Origin: Pseudoxanthomonas koreensis_A
GTDB taxonomy: Bacteria > Pseudomonadota > Gammaproteobacteria > Xanthomonadales > Xanthomonadaceae
NCBI RefSeq assembly: GCF_041890415.1
Contig: NZ_CP169056.1
Location: forward strand, 62,001-126,000
DNA: 64,000 nucleotides
Direction: 5' to 3'
Positions within the stretch are counted from its first letter, which is position 1. Every line of letters starts with the position of its first letter. The notes beneath the pieces were generated by a model that was given only the letters and a program-made list of their open reading frames with translations, was not told the DNA's origin and did no database searches. The position numbers and the translations under genes are program-made. This document shows positions 48,188 through 56,949 of the stretch, piece by piece.

Positions 48188-48625
48188 ATGCGCGCCCTGA
48201 CCCTTGTCCTAGCCGTCCTGCTGGCCGTGCCGGGCCTTGCCGGTTGTGCCGGTGTCTCGCGGGTGATGCTGGCCCCGGCCCGTCCTCCGGTCGACCCGGC
48301 CCAGGTGCAGCTGTATGCAGTGCCACCGCCCGGCTCGCAGGAGATCGCCCAGCTTGAAGCCTCCAGCGCGGTCGGCTTCGGCACCCAGGGCCAGACCGAC
48401 GCGGCCATCGCCCGGCTCAAGCGCGAGGCCGCGGCGCTGGGCGCCAATGGCGTGGTGCTGATGGGGGTGGGGTCGTCCGGCTCGCCACTGGGCATGTCGG
48501 TGGGCGCCGGCAGCTACGGCCGTCACAGCGCCGGTGGGCTGAGCGTCGGCATCCCCACCACCCAGAAGAAAGCGGCCGGCATGGCCATCTGGGTCCCGCC
48601 GGACGCGGTGCAAGCCGCGCCATAG
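48188..48625 (+). CDS. Small lipoprotein, hypothetical
   Basis: A 145-residue protein with a signal peptide and lipobox (GLAGC, Cys at about residue 20). The middle (AIARLKREAAALGANGVVLMGVG) resembles the ALGAN-type core of small envelope lipoproteins related to DUF4156 and YbjQ-like folds, and a Gly/Ser-rich stretch follows (VGAGSYGRHSAGGLSVG). It is divergent from the candidate effector across 287 bp. Immunity proteins for such effectors are often lipoproteins, but this one looks like a general housekeeping family, so I do not call it immunity. Confidence 0.7.
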   Translation: MRALTLVLAVLLAVPGLAGCAGVSRVMLAPARPPVDPAQVQLYAVPPPGSQEIAQLEASSAVGFGTQGQTDAAIARLKREAAALGANGVVLMGVGSSGSPLGMSVGAGSYGRHSAGGLSVGIPTTQKKAAGMAIWVPPDAVQAAP

Positions 48626-48649
48626 CGGGCCAGTCGATTGCGGCGCATT

Positions 48650-48815
48650 TGCAGGAGCCGGCCTTGCCGGCGACCGCGGCGCGGGCCACCGCCGCGGTGC
48701 CGCCGCCGGATGCCGTTGGTCTGCCAGGTCGCCGGCAAGACCGGCTCCTGCAGGGGCGTGGTCGCGTGTCGGCAAGACAGGTGCTGCGATTGCTCCGGGT
48801 CGCCGGCAAGGCCGG
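48650..48815. repeat. GTAG-type REP pair plus a half unit
   Basis: A forward REP core starts at about 48650 and its inverted partner spans about 48727-48753, forming a palindromic pair about 100 bp long. A further half unit (GGTCGCCGGCAAGGCCGGC) is at about 48799-48817. They fill the gap between the convergent lipoprotein and dipeptidyl peptidase genes. Confidence 0.8.
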
Positions 48816-48830
48816 CGGCAACGGTTGGCG

Positions 48831-51104
48831 CTACGGCTTCAGGCAGCGGTTGAAGAAGTCCTCCGTCAGCCGGTAGCGGTGCAGCGCGTCCTTGCCCGCA
48901 AGGCCGTGCTTGGCGCCGGGGTAGGCCATCAGTTCGAACGGCTGCCCGCGCTGCTGCAGCGCGGCCATCACCGCGGTGGTGTTGGTGAACAGCACGTTGT
49001 CGTCGGCCATGCCGTGCACCAGCAGCAGCTTCGGCACGTCCGCACCGGCCAGGCCGTCGACGTGCTGCAGCACGCGCGCGTCGCGGTAACCGTCGGGGTT
49101 GGCCGCCGGCAGGCCCATGTAGCGCTCGGTGTAATGGGTGTCGTACAGCGCCCAGTCGCTGACCGGTGCACCGGCCACGCCGCAGGCATAGGCGTCGGTG
49201 CGGGCCAGCAGCATCAGGGTCATGTAGCCGCCGTTGGACCAGCCATGCACGCCGATCCGTGCCGGGTCCACCCACGGTTGCGACTTCAGCCATGCGATCC
49301 CGCGCAGCTGGTCGTCCACCTCCACCGTGCCCTGGCGGCCATGCAGCGCGCCACCGAAGTCGCGCCCGCGGCGCGGGGTGCCGCGGTTGTCCAGCGAGAA
49401 CACCACATAGCCCTGTTGCGCCAGGTACTGGTTGAACAGCGCATCGCTGCGCGCCGGCCAGGTACGGGTCACGGTCTGCGCCGCGGGGCCGCCGTACACG
49501 TACACCACCACCGGATATTTCCTGCGCGGGTTGAAGCGCGCCGGCCGGACCAGGCTGTAGTGCAGCGGCGTGGCGCCGTCGGCCGCGACCAGGGTGCCGA
49601 ACTCCACCGGCCGGTGCGCGCCGAGGTAGCGCGCATATGGGTGATCCGAATCGGTCGGGTCGTTGCGCAGCAAGGTGGCCAGGCGGGTGCCGTCGCTGGC
49701 GAACAGCTCGATCTGCGGCGGGGTGCGGTCGCTGGACCAGTGGTCCACGTAGACGCTGGCGTTGCGCGCGAAGCCGGGTGCGTGCATGCCGGACTCCCGG
49801 GAGAGCTTCTCCACTGCGCCGCCGGCCAGCGGCACGCGGTACACGTGCTTTTCCAGCGGCGATTCGGCGGTCCCGGTGAACCACGCCCAGCCGGCCTCCG
49901 GGTCCACCGCCAGCAGGTCGTCCACCACCCACTGGCCGCTGGTGAGCGGGGTCAGGGTGGTGCCGTCCTCCGAGGCCAGGTACAGGTGCTGGTAGCCGCT
50001 GCGCTCGGACGACCACACGAAGCGGCCATCGGGCAGGAAGCGCAGCGCGTCGTGCAGCGGCACCCAAGTGTCGGACGTCTCGGTCAGCAGCACCCGCTGC
50101 GCGCCGGTGGCCACGGTTGTCTCCACCAGCTCCAGCGTGCGCTGGTCGCGCGACTGGCGCTGGAAGGTGAGCCGCCGCGGATCGCGCCAGTCCACCCGCG
50201 CCAGGTAGATGTCCTGCTCCGGGCCCAGTTCGATCCAGCGCGCCCGCGCCCCGCTGCGCGGCGCGACCACGCCCAGGCGCACCTGCACGTTGGGTTCGCC
50301 GGCGGCGGGGTAGCGCTGCTCGATCACGTCGGTGCGGTCCGGATACACCTCGTAGCGCTTGCGCACCGGCACTGGCGATTCGTCGATGCGGACGAAGGCG
50401 ATGGCGCTGTCGTCCGGCGCCCACCAGTAGCCGGTGTGGCGGCCCATCTCCTCGTCGGCCACGAACTCGGCCACGCCGCTGGCTATCGTGGCGCTGGCAT
50501 CGCGGGTCAGGCGGATTTCGCGGCCGCTGCGCAGGTCGATCACCCACAGGTCGCGCTCGCGCACGAAGCTGGCGTAGCCGCCGCGTGGGGACAGCTTCGG
50601 ATCGGTGGCAAAGCCCTTGCCGGAGGTCAGCTTGCGCACCACATCGGCGCCGTCACTGGCCAGGTCGTACAGGTACAGCTCGCCGCCCAGCGGGAACAGC
50701 AGCGCCTTGCCATCCGGCGCCCACTGATAATCGACGATGCCCGAATAGGCGGCGATGCGCTGGCGCTCGCGCCGCGCCTTCTCCGCCTCGCTGAGCACCT
50801 CGTCACCGGGCAGCACCACGCGCGAATCCACCAGCAACCGGGTCTGCCCGCTGGCCACGTCGTATTCCCACAGGTCCAGCCGGTTGCGATCGTCTTCCTT
50901 GCCGCGCAGGAACGTCACGCGGCTGCCATCCGGCGCCACCTTCGGCTTCATCAGGGTCGGCCCGGACAGCGGTGCGCTGCCGGTGATGGCCTCCAGGGTC
51001 AGCCGCCCGGGCGCCGGTGCGGCGCTGGATGTCGCGGGAGGCAGGGTCATGGCGACGGCGAGCAGCAACGGCGAGGCGAGTGCCGTGAACAGGTGCGGGC
51101 GCAT
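48831..51104 (-). CDS. Dipeptidyl peptidase IV (S9 family), periplasmic
   Basis: A 757-residue S9B prolyl-dipeptidyl peptidase. A signal peptide (residues 1 to about 28) precedes the beta-propeller, which includes the DPPIV Glu motif in FVADEEMGRHTGYWW; the C-terminal hydrolase domain holds the nucleophile serine in GWSNGGYM, the acid in HGMADDNV and the catalytic His in AKHGLAGKD. It removes N-terminal X-Pro dipeptides from exported peptides. I chose the ATG at 51104: an upstream in-frame ATG at 51134 overlaps a TACAAT -10 hexamer (51133-51138) and so cannot be in the main transcript. Confidence 0.94.
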   Translation of the reverse strand: MRPHLFTALASPLLLAVAMTLPPATSSAAPAPGRLTLEAITGSAPLSGPTLMKPKVAPDGSRVTFLRGKEDDRNRLDLWEYDVASGQTRLLVDSRVVLPGDEVLSEAEKARRERQRIAAYSGIVDYQWAPDGKALLFPLGGELYLYDLASDGADVVRKLTSGKGFATDPKLSPRGGYASFVRERDLWVIDLRSGREIRLTRDASATIASGVAEFVADEEMGRHTGYWWAPDDSAIAFVRIDESPVPVRKRYEVYPDRTDVIEQRYPAAGEPNVQVRLGVVAPRSGARARWIELGPEQDIYLARVDWRDPRRLTFQRQSRDQRTLELVETTVATGAQRVLLTETSDTWVPLHDALRFLPDGRFVWSSERSGYQHLYLASEDGTTLTPLTSGQWVVDDLLAVDPEAGWAWFTGTAESPLEKHVYRVPLAGGAVEKLSRESGMHAPGFARNASVYVDHWSSDRTPPQIELFASDGTRLATLLRNDPTDSDHPYARYLGAHRPVEFGTLVAADGATPLHYSLVRPARFNPRRKYPVVVYVYGGPAAQTVTRTWPARSDALFNQYLAQQGYVVFSLDNRGTPRRGRDFGGALHGRQGTVEVDDQLRGIAWLKSQPWVDPARIGVHGWSNGGYMTLMLLARTDAYACGVAGAPVSDWALYDTHYTERYMGLPAANPDGYRDARVLQHVDGLAGADVPKLLLVHGMADDNVLFTNTTAVMAALQQRGQPFELMAYPGAKHGLAGKDALHRYRLTEDFFNRCLKP

Positions 51105-51132
51105 GGCAGGGTCCGGACAAAGGTCATGCGGC

Positions 51133-51138
51133 ATTGTA
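51133..51138 (-). promoter_or_regulatory. Putative -10 of dipeptidyl peptidase IV gene
   Basis: TACAAT on the minus strand lies 28 nt before the chosen start at 51104, giving a leader of about 22 nt. Confidence 0.5.
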
Positions 51139-51222
51139 GGCAGCCGGGCCGCGCCGGGCGGTGACCGGGCGCATACACTGGGCATCCGGGCCGGCACGGC
51201 CCGGCCACACAAAGGCCCCGCC

Positions 51223-51660
51223 ATGTCCGCCAACGCCCTGTCCCTTGTGTATGCCGCCGTCGCGATGATCCTGCTGACGGCCGCGGTCGCCGTCACGATG
51301 CTGGTGACGCGTATCCGTGAAATGAAGGCGCGGCGCATACATCCGCAGGCGGTGGCGACGGCAGGGGCGATGGCCGCCCGGCTGGAGAACTCGCAGGCGG
51401 CCGACAACTTCCGCAATCTTTTCGAGACGCCGGTGCTGTTCTACGCGCTGGTGGCCATGGCGGTGGGCATGGGGTTCGTGCCCGGATGGCTGGCGGCGGC
51501 GGCGTGGGTGTATGTGGCGTTGCGTGTCGCGCACAGCCTCATCCACTGCACCTATAACCGGGTCATGCATCGCCTCGCGGCCTTCCTGCCGGGCTTCCTG
51601 TTGCTGGTGGCCATGTGGGCGGGGTATGCAATGCAACTGGCGGCGCGCACCACCGGATGA
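51223..51660 (+). CDS. MAPEG-family membrane protein
   Basis: A 145-residue, four-helix membrane protein with the MAPEG (membrane-associated eicosanoid/glutathione metabolism) pattern: NSQAADNFRNLFETPVLFY after helix 1 and RVAHSLIHCTYNRVMHR between helices 3 and 4. Bacterial members may be glutathione transferases. It is convergent with a soluble glutathione S-transferase gene 36 bp away, an association that may or may not be functional. Confidence 0.88.
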   Translation: MSANALSLVYAAVAMILLTAAVAVTMLVTRIREMKARRIHPQAVATAGAMAARLENSQAADNFRNLFETPVLFYALVAMAVGMGFVPGWLAAAAWVYVALRVAHSLIHCTYNRVMHRLAAFLPGFLLLVAMWAGYAMQLAARTTG

Positions 51661-51696
51661 AGGCGACAGCTGCGCAGCTGCGCAGCGCCGCCCAGG

Positions 51697-52383
51697 TCAA
51701 CGCCCGAACAACTGCCTGCGCTGCTCCTCGGTGAGCGGCTTGCCGGCATCCGGGTTCACCTTGGCGGTCAGTGCGTAGGCGCGCCCGGTGGCCGGGCGCG
51801 CGGCGATGCTGGCGTGCCAGCGGCGCAGCTCCGGGTAGGGGGCCAGGTCCAGCGGAGCCCTGGTGTACGGGTTGATCCACGGATAAGTGGCCATGTCGGC
51901 GATGGTGTAGTCGTCGCCGGCGATGAAGGCGCGTCCGGCCAAGCGCGCATCGAGCACGCCCAGCAGGCGTTGCACCTCGCGGCTGTAGCGGTCGATGGCG
52001 TAGTCGATCTTCTCTGGCGCGTAGGTGGTGAAGTGGCCGTACTGGCCGGTCATCGGGCCCTGCCCGGCCACCTGCCACATCAGCCACTGGTTCACTTCCA
52101 GGGTCTGGCGCGCGTTGCTGCCGCCGAAGCGCCCGGTCTTGCCGGCCAGGTACTGCAGGATCGCGCCGGACTCGAACACGCTCACCGGCTCGCCCAGGTC
52201 ATTGGGCTCGTGGTCGATGATGGCCGGCATCTTGTTGTTGGGCGAAAACGCCAGGAACTGCGGCTGGAACTGGTCGCCCTTGCCGATGTCCACCGGCTTG
52301 ATGGTGTAGGCCAGGCCCGCTTCTTCCAGGAACAGGGTGATCTTGTGGCCGTTGGGTGTGGGCCAGTAGTACAGGTCGATCAT
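51697..52383 (-). CDS. Glutathione S-transferase family protein (YghU/YfcG-like)
   Basis: A 228-residue cytosolic GST. The thioredoxin-like N-terminal domain (MIDLYYWPTPNGHKITLFLEE is the opening; SPNNKMPAIIDHE contains the cis-Pro and VFESGAILQYLA the glutathione-binding Glu-Ser) and the helical C-terminal domain fit the Nu-class YfcG/YghU group, which act as disulfide-bond reductases or peroxidases. AGGAGC 4 nt upstream favours the ATG at 52383 over the one six codons earlier. It may serve oxidative-stress defence. Confidence 0.93.
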   Translation of the reverse strand: MIDLYYWPTPNGHKITLFLEEAGLAYTIKPVDIGKGDQFQPQFLAFSPNNKMPAIIDHEPNDLGEPVSVFESGAILQYLAGKTGRFGGSNARQTLEVNQWLMWQVAGQGPMTGQYGHFTTYAPEKIDYAIDRYSREVQRLLGVLDARLAGRAFIAGDDYTIADMATYPWINPYTRAPLDLAPYPELRRWHASIAARPATGRAYALTAKVNPDAGKPLTEEQRRQLFGR

Positions 52384-52491
52384 GGGGCGCTCCTGCGTCA
52401 TGGATTTGCCACCAGTGTAGGCCTGCCCGGCGCTTGGCAGGGGTGGGCGCTGCCGTTAACCTGCGCCGTCTTTTTTCCGCCGGACCGCCCC

Positions 52492-53127
52492 ATGTCGCTG
52501 CCGCCCGCATCCACCTCCGCTGCTCCGTACCGCCTCAGCCCGCTGTCCACCCTGATCTTCGCCTCGCGCTGGCTGCAGCTGCCGCTGTACCTGGGGCTGA
52601 TCGTGGCCCAGTGCGTGTACGTGTTCCTGTTCGCCAAGGAGCTGTGGCACCTGATCCACGATGCACCGGCCATGGGTGAGCAGCAGATCATGCTGATCGT
52701 GCTGGGCCTGATCGACGTGGTGATGATCTCCAACCTGCTGGTGATGGTGATCGTGGGTGGCTACGAGACCTTCGTTTCGCGCCTGCGCCTGGAGGGCCAC
52801 CCCGACCAGCCTGAATGGTTGAGCCACGTGAATGCCTCGGTGCTGAAGGTGAAGCTGGCCATGGCCATCATCGGCATCTCCTCCATCCACCTGCTCAAGA
52901 CCTTCATCGCCGCCGGTACCTTGAACGGGCTGCCGTTCTGCCCGCCGGAACTGGTGGCCACCGCCGCCTCCAACGTCGGCGCGGCGCGCTGCACCGCACT
53001 GACCACCGACGGCGTGCTGTGGCAGACGGTGATCCATATCGTGTTCATCCTCTCGGCGCTGGGCATCGCCTGGACCGACAAGCTGATGACCCACACCAGC
53101 CACAAGCGCGAGCAGGCCACACTGTAG
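52492..53127 (+). CDS. YqhA-family (UPF0114/TIGR00645) membrane protein
   Basis: A 211-residue inner-membrane protein with three to four transmembrane helices; FASRWLQLPLYLGLIVAQCVY, the central VVMISNLLVMVIVGGYETFVS and IIGISSIHLLKTFI are typical of the YqhA/TIGR00645 family, here all split in the protein by short loops. Function unknown. The TAG stop codon is part of the GTAG head of the first REP copy downstream (53124), so the repeat inserted at, or supplies, the end of the gene. Confidence 0.9.
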   Translation: MSLPPASTSAAPYRLSPLSTLIFASRWLQLPLYLGLIVAQCVYVFLFAKELWHLIHDAPAMGEQQIMLIVLGLIDVVMISNLLVMVIVGGYETFVSRLRLEGHPDQPEWLSHVNASVLKVKLAMAIIGISSIHLLKTFIAAGTLNGLPFCPPELVATAASNVGAARCTALTTDGVLWQTVIHIVFILSALGIAWTDKLMTHTSHKREQATL

Positions 53128-53430
53128 GAGCCCGTCTTGCGGGCGACCGCGCGCGTGGGTGGAACTCGCGGCTGTTCGGTGTCGCGTGGTCGCCGGCGAG
53201 GCCGGCTCCTGCAGGTGGGGCGGCACGGCTGTTGTTGTTTGTAGGAGCCCGTCTTGCGGGCGACCGCGCGTATGGGTGGAACTCGCGGCCATTCGGTGTC
53301 GCGTGGTCGCCGGCGAGGCCGGCTCCTACAGGTGGGGCGGCACGGCTGTTGTTGTTTGTAGGAGCCCGTCTTGCGGGCGACCGCGCGTATGGGTGGAACT
53401 CGCGGCCATTCGGTGTCGCGTGGTCGCCGG
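53124..53430. repeat. 117-bp REPIN-like unit in almost three tandem copies
   Basis: This gap of 315 bp before uvrD consists almost entirely of a tandem array. Copies begin with GTAGGAGCCCGTCTTGCGGG at 53124, 53241 and 53358, a constant 117-bp period. Each complete copy has a GTAG-headed stem-loop, a spacer, and an inverted stem-loop ending GGCCGGCTCCT; the third copy is cut after GGTCGCCGG, where the uvrD -10 begins. Copy 2 and the 73 bp of copy 3 appear identical, and copy 1 differs at only a handful of positions, pointing to recent duplication. No coding sequence is expected. Confidence 0.9.
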
Positions 53431-53436
53431 TAGAAT
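53431..53436 (+). promoter_or_regulatory. Putative -10 of uvrD, leaderless, abutting the repeat array
   Basis: TAGAAT, directly after the broken end of the third repeat copy, ends 6 nt before the uvrD ATG. The -35 would fall inside the repeat. Confidence 0.55.
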
Positions 53437-53442
53437 GGGCGG

Positions 53443-55635
53443 ATGGATGTCTCACACCTGCTCGACGACCTCAACGCCGCACAGCGCGAGGCCGTTTCCG
53501 CCCCGCCGGGGCATTACCTGGTACTGGCCGGCGCCGGCTCCGGCAAGACCCGGGTCCTGACCCACCGCATCGCCTGGCTCAATGAAGTCCTGGGCGTGCC
53601 GGCGCACGGCATCCTCGCCGTCACCTTCACCAACAAGGCCGCCGGCGAGATGCGCGCGCGTGCCGACGCGCAGTTGCGCAATGGCGCGCGCGGGATGTGG
53701 ATCGGCACCTTCCACGGCATCGCCCACCGCCTGCTGCGCCTGCACTGGAACGAGGCGCACCTGCCGCAGGCGTTCCAGGTGCTCGACAGCGACGACCAGT
53801 TGCGCCTGGTCAAGCGCGTGGCCCAGCAGCTGGAGCTGGACGACGGCCGCTTCCCGCCGCGGCAGATCGCCTGGTGGATCAACGCGCAGAAGGACGAAGG
53901 CCGCCGCCCGCAGCACATCCAGCCTGGCGACGACCCGTGGACCGATGCCCTGCGCCGTGCCTACGCGCTGTACCAGGAGCGCTGCGACCGCGCCGGCCTG
54001 GTCGATTTCGCCGAGCTGCTGCTGCGTGCGCACGAGTTGCTGCGCGACACTCCGGCCCTGCTGGCGCATTACCGCACCCGCTTCCGCGACCTGCTGGTGG
54101 ACGAGTTCCAGGACACCAACGCGATCCAGTACGCATTCGTGCGAGTGCTGGCCGGTTCCGCTGATGATGGCAGTGCCGGCCGGGTGTTCGTGGTCGGCGA
54201 CGACGACCAGGCCATCTACGGCTGGCGTGGTGCCAAGGTCGAGAACGTGCAGCAGTTCCTGCGTGACTTCCCCGGCGCGCAGACCATCCGCCTGGAACAG
54301 AACTACCGATCCACCGCCAACATCCTCAACGCCGCCAATGCGGTGATCGCGCACAACCCGGACCGCATCGGCAAGCAGTTGTGGACCGACAGCGGCGAAG
54401 GCGATCCGGTGGACGTGTACGCGGCCTACAACGAGATGGACGAGGCGCGCTTCGTGGTCGAGCGCATCCGCCAGTGGGTGCGCGACGGCGGCAGCTGGGG
54501 CGAGGCAGCGGTGCTCTACCGCAGCAACGCGCAGTCGCGCGCGCTGGAAGAGGTGCTGCTGGCCGAGCAGGTGCCATACCGGGTGTACGGGGGCATGCGC
54601 TTTTTCGAGCGTGCCGAGGTCAAGGACACCCTGGCCTACCTGCGCCTGGTGGCCAGCCGCGCCGACGACGCCGCGTTCGAGCGCGCGGTCAACACGCCTG
54701 CGCGCGGCATCGGCGACCGCACCCTGGACGAAGTGCGCCGGCGCGCCCGCGAACGTGCGCAGTCGCTGTGGGACGCGGCCAGCGCGCTGGTGTCGGAGAA
54801 CGCGCTGGCCGCGCGCGCGCGTAATGCCGTAGCCGGCTTCCTGTCGCTGATCGAAGTGCTGGATGCGGAAACCACCGACCTGGACCTGAAGGACAGGGTG
54901 GACCACGTGCTGGCGCGCTCGAACCTGCGCGAGCACTGGTCGCGCGAAGCGCGCGGCCAGCTCGATGCCGAGTCGCGGCTGGAGAACCTGGACGAACTGG
55001 TATCGGTGGCTTCGCGCTTCTCGCGCGCCGAGCTGGACGATGACCAGGAAAGCATGAGCGAACTGGTCGCATTCCTGTCCTACGCGGCACTGGAGGCCGG
55101 CGAAGGCCAGGCCCAGGCCGACGAGGACGGGGTGCAGCTGATGACCCTGCATTCGGCCAAGGGCCTGGAGTTCCCGCTGGTGTTCCTGGTCGGCGTGGAG
55201 GAAGGCGTGTTCCCCAGCAGCAAGTCGCTGGAGGAATCCGGCCGCCTGGAGGAGGAACGACGCCTGGCCTACGTGGGCATCACCCGCGCCCGGCACAAGC
55301 TGGTGATGACCTATGCCGAGACCCGGCGCATCCATGGCACGGACATGTACGGCATGCCATCGCGCTTCCTGCGCGAGATCCCCGGCCACCTGCTCAACGA
55401 GGTGCGTCCGCGGGTGCAGGTGGCCCGGCCGATGGCCGCGCCGCCGCGCATGGCGCACCCGGCCATCGAGATGCCGGCGCTGCAACTGGGCCAGGGCGTG
55501 ATGCACGCCAGCTTCGGCCGTGGCGTGGTCACCGATTACGAGGGCAGCGGCGCCCACGCGCGGGTGCAGGTGAACTTCGACGAGGCCGGCAGCAAGTGGC
55601 TGGTGCTGGCTTTCGCCAACCTGCAGCCGCTGTAG
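53443..55635 (+). CDS. uvrD: DNA helicase II, UvrD
   Basis: A 730-residue SF1A 3'-5' helicase acting in nucleotide-excision and mismatch repair. The N-terminus (MDVSHLLDDLNAAQREAV) matches E. coli UvrD closely. Motifs are visible in order: Q motif, Walker A GAGSGKTR (about 30-37), Ia TFTNKAA, II VDEFQDTN, III GDDDQAIYGWRGA, IV RLEQNYRS, V LMTLHSAKGLEFPLVFLVG (split), VI VGITRARHKL. The C-terminus ends in a Tudor-like RNA-polymerase-binding segment (GVMHASFGRGVVTDYEG). This favours UvrD over Rep. The start is at a leaderless-type promoter. Confidence 0.96.
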   Translation: MDVSHLLDDLNAAQREAVSAPPGHYLVLAGAGSGKTRVLTHRIAWLNEVLGVPAHGILAVTFTNKAAGEMRARADAQLRNGARGMWIGTFHGIAHRLLRLHWNEAHLPQAFQVLDSDDQLRLVKRVAQQLELDDGRFPPRQIAWWINAQKDEGRRPQHIQPGDDPWTDALRRAYALYQERCDRAGLVDFAELLLRAHELLRDTPALLAHYRTRFRDLLVDEFQDTNAIQYAFVRVLAGSADDGSAGRVFVVGDDDQAIYGWRGAKVENVQQFLRDFPGAQTIRLEQNYRSTANILNAANAVIAHNPDRIGKQLWTDSGEGDPVDVYAAYNEMDEARFVVERIRQWVRDGGSWGEAAVLYRSNAQSRALEEVLLAEQVPYRVYGGMRFFERAEVKDTLAYLRLVASRADDAAFERAVNTPARGIGDRTLDEVRRRARERAQSLWDAASALVSENALAARARNAVAGFLSLIEVLDAETTDLDLKDRVDHVLARSNLREHWSREARGQLDAESRLENLDELVSVASRFSRAELDDDQESMSELVAFLSYAALEAGEGQAQADEDGVQLMTLHSAKGLEFPLVFLVGVEEGVFPSSKSLEESGRLEEERRLAYVGITRARHKLVMTYAETRRIHGTDMYGMPSRFLREIPGHLLNEVRPRVQVARPMAAPPRMAHPAIEMPALQLGQGVMHASFGRGVVTDYEGSGAHARVQVNFDEAGSKWLVLAFANLQPL

Positions 55636-55732
55636 CGACGCGCGTTCGCTGACCCTGGCCGCAACCTGCGCGGTTGCCCCGGTGCGCCGGCGGGTGTGCA
55701 ATGGTCCGCGTGTGCCCATGCCGGAGAGCGCC

Positions 55733-56179
55733 ATGTACGACCGCATCCTGATCGCCACCGACGGCTCGGAACTGGCCGCCAGGGGGCTGCAGCACGGCCT
55801 GCGCCTGGCGGCCGCGTTGTCCACGCCGGTGCTGGTGCTGACCGTGACCGAGCCGTGGACGCCGGCCTTCGTCGATGCGGTGGCGTTGGCGGCCGATCCC
55901 TCGCTGCAGCAGGAATACCGGCAGGGCTGCGTGCAGTCGGCCGAGCAGATCCTGGAGGCCGCCGCGGCGCAGGCAGCGGCGCTTGGCGTTGCGTGCACCA
56001 CGGTGCACGTGCCCGAGGGCTATCCATCCGAGGTCATCGTGGCCGCCGCCGCCGAACACGGGGCCGGCCTGGTGGTGATGGCCTCGCACGGGCGCAGCGG
56101 GCTGGGCCGGGTGCTGCTGGGCAGCCAGACCCAGGCGGTGCTGTCGCATTCGACCGTGCCGGTGCTGGTGGTGCGCTGA
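55733..56179 (+). CDS. Universal stress protein (UspA family)
   Basis: A 148-residue single-domain Usp: MYDRILIATDGSELAARGLQ at the N-terminus and the ATP-binding-type motif GLVVMASHGRSGLGRVLLGS (G-2x-G-9x-G-S/T pattern), ending STVPVLVVR. ATP-binding Usps modulate stress survival. A GGAGA 7 nt upstream supports the ATG at 55733. It is convergent with mntP, 15 bp away. Confidence 0.93.
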   Translation: MYDRILIATDGSELAARGLQHGLRLAAALSTPVLVLTVTEPWTPAFVDAVALAADPSLQQEYRQGCVQSAEQILEAAAAQAAALGVACTTVHVPEGYPSEVIVAAAAEHGAGLVVMASHGRSGLGRVLLGSQTQAVLSHSTVPVLVVR

Positions 56180-56194
56180 GCGCGGCCCGCGCGC

Positions 56195-56758
56195 TCAGGC
56201 CGCGCCGGACAGGTGCTCGTACAGGATCGCCGCACCGACCACGATCATGATCACGCCACCGGCCACTTCGGCGCGCTTGCCGGCCAGCGCGCCGAGCACG
56301 CGGCCCAGCATGATCCCGATGGTGACCATGACCAGGGTGCACAGGCCGATCACCACGGCGACCACGCCGATGTGCACGTCGAGGAACGCCAGGCTCACGC
56401 CGATCGCCATGGCGTCGATGCTGGTGCCCAGGCCGGTGGCGGCCAGCGCCCAGAACCCGTGCCGCTGCGGCGCGTCCTGCGCGCCGGGCCTGCAGCCGTT
56501 CCAGATCATGTGCAGGCCGAGCAGGCACAGCACGGTGAAGGCGATCCAGTGGTCGAGCACGGTGATGTAGCGCGCCGCCGCCGTGCCCAGCAGCCAGCCG
56601 ATCACGGGCGTCACGCCTTCGATCACGCCGAAGATCAGGCCGGCACGCAGCGCCTGGCGGAAGCGCGGCCGGCGCATCGCCGCGCCCCTGCCCACCGCCG
56701 CGGCGAATGCGTCGGTGGACATGGCCAGGCCGATCAGGAGGATGGAAAGCGGGTTCAT
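56195..56758 (-). CDS. mntP: Manganese efflux pump MntP
   Basis: A 187-residue, six-helix DUF204 protein. The two repeats carry the key acidic motifs GLAMSTDAFAAAVGRG (Asp16) and GLGTSIDAMAIGVSLAF, as in E. coli MntP, which exports excess Mn2+. The leader contains a yybP-ykoY manganese riboswitch (56820-56943), which fixes both the function and the mode of control. The Shine-Dalgarno before the ATG is weak, compatible with riboswitch control of translation. Confidence 0.95.
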   Translation of the reverse strand: MNPLSILLIGLAMSTDAFAAAVGRGAAMRRPRFRQALRAGLIFGVIEGVTPVIGWLLGTAAARYITVLDHWIAFTVLCLLGLHMIWNGCRPGAQDAPQRHGFWALAATGLGTSIDAMAIGVSLAFLDVHIGVVAVVIGLCTLVMVTIGIMLGRVLGALAGKRAEVAGGVIMIVVGAAILYEHLSGAA

Positions 56759-56819
56759 CGTGACAACCGGGCCGGAAGCGGACGCAGCGTGCCGGCGTCC
56801 AGCCTCGGGCGCATCGACA

Positions 56820-56943
56820 TGCCGTTGGTCTCGCCAGCCCGGCGTTGCCGGGTTGTCCGCGCCACGGCCGCGTTGGCGGGCCGAGTATGTTGACGCGGAC
56901 GCTGCGCGCAGGATGCGCGAAGCAGGCTACTCCCCAAAGGAGG
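56820..56943 (-). promoter_or_regulatory. yybP-ykoY manganese riboswitch upstream of mntP
   Basis: On the minus strand the leader carries all hallmark blocks in order: CTTTGGGGAGTAGCC (from 56939 down to 56925), GTCAACATACTCGG (56894-56881), and GGCGAGACC (56835-56827), with a closing stem formed by CCTTTGG-like and CCAACGG-like arms. These are the conserved L1 and L3 elements of the Mn2+-sensing aptamer. The aptamer ends about 65 nt before the mntP ATG; in between a GGACGC/GCGTCC hairpin (56780-56800) may be part of the expression platform. Mn2+ would raise mntP expression. There is no U-run, so control is more likely translational than by termination. Confidence 0.92.
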
Positions 56944-56949
56944 CCGCGC

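Noticed and set aside
48188..48625. Lipoprotein as immunity protein for the candidate effector
   Set aside because: It is divergent rather than co-transcribed, 287 bp away, and resembles a widespread small envelope lipoprotein family.
53124..53430. Possible CRISPR array
   Set aside because: The units are 117 bp with no short spacers of unique sequence; each is a REP pair and no cas genes are near.
53045..53474. Repetitive minus-strand frame with repeated GRSPARRAPTNNN-like units, looking like a tandem-repeat protein
   Set aside because: The repetition is only the 117-bp REP array read through; 117 is a multiple of 3, so any frame looks periodic.
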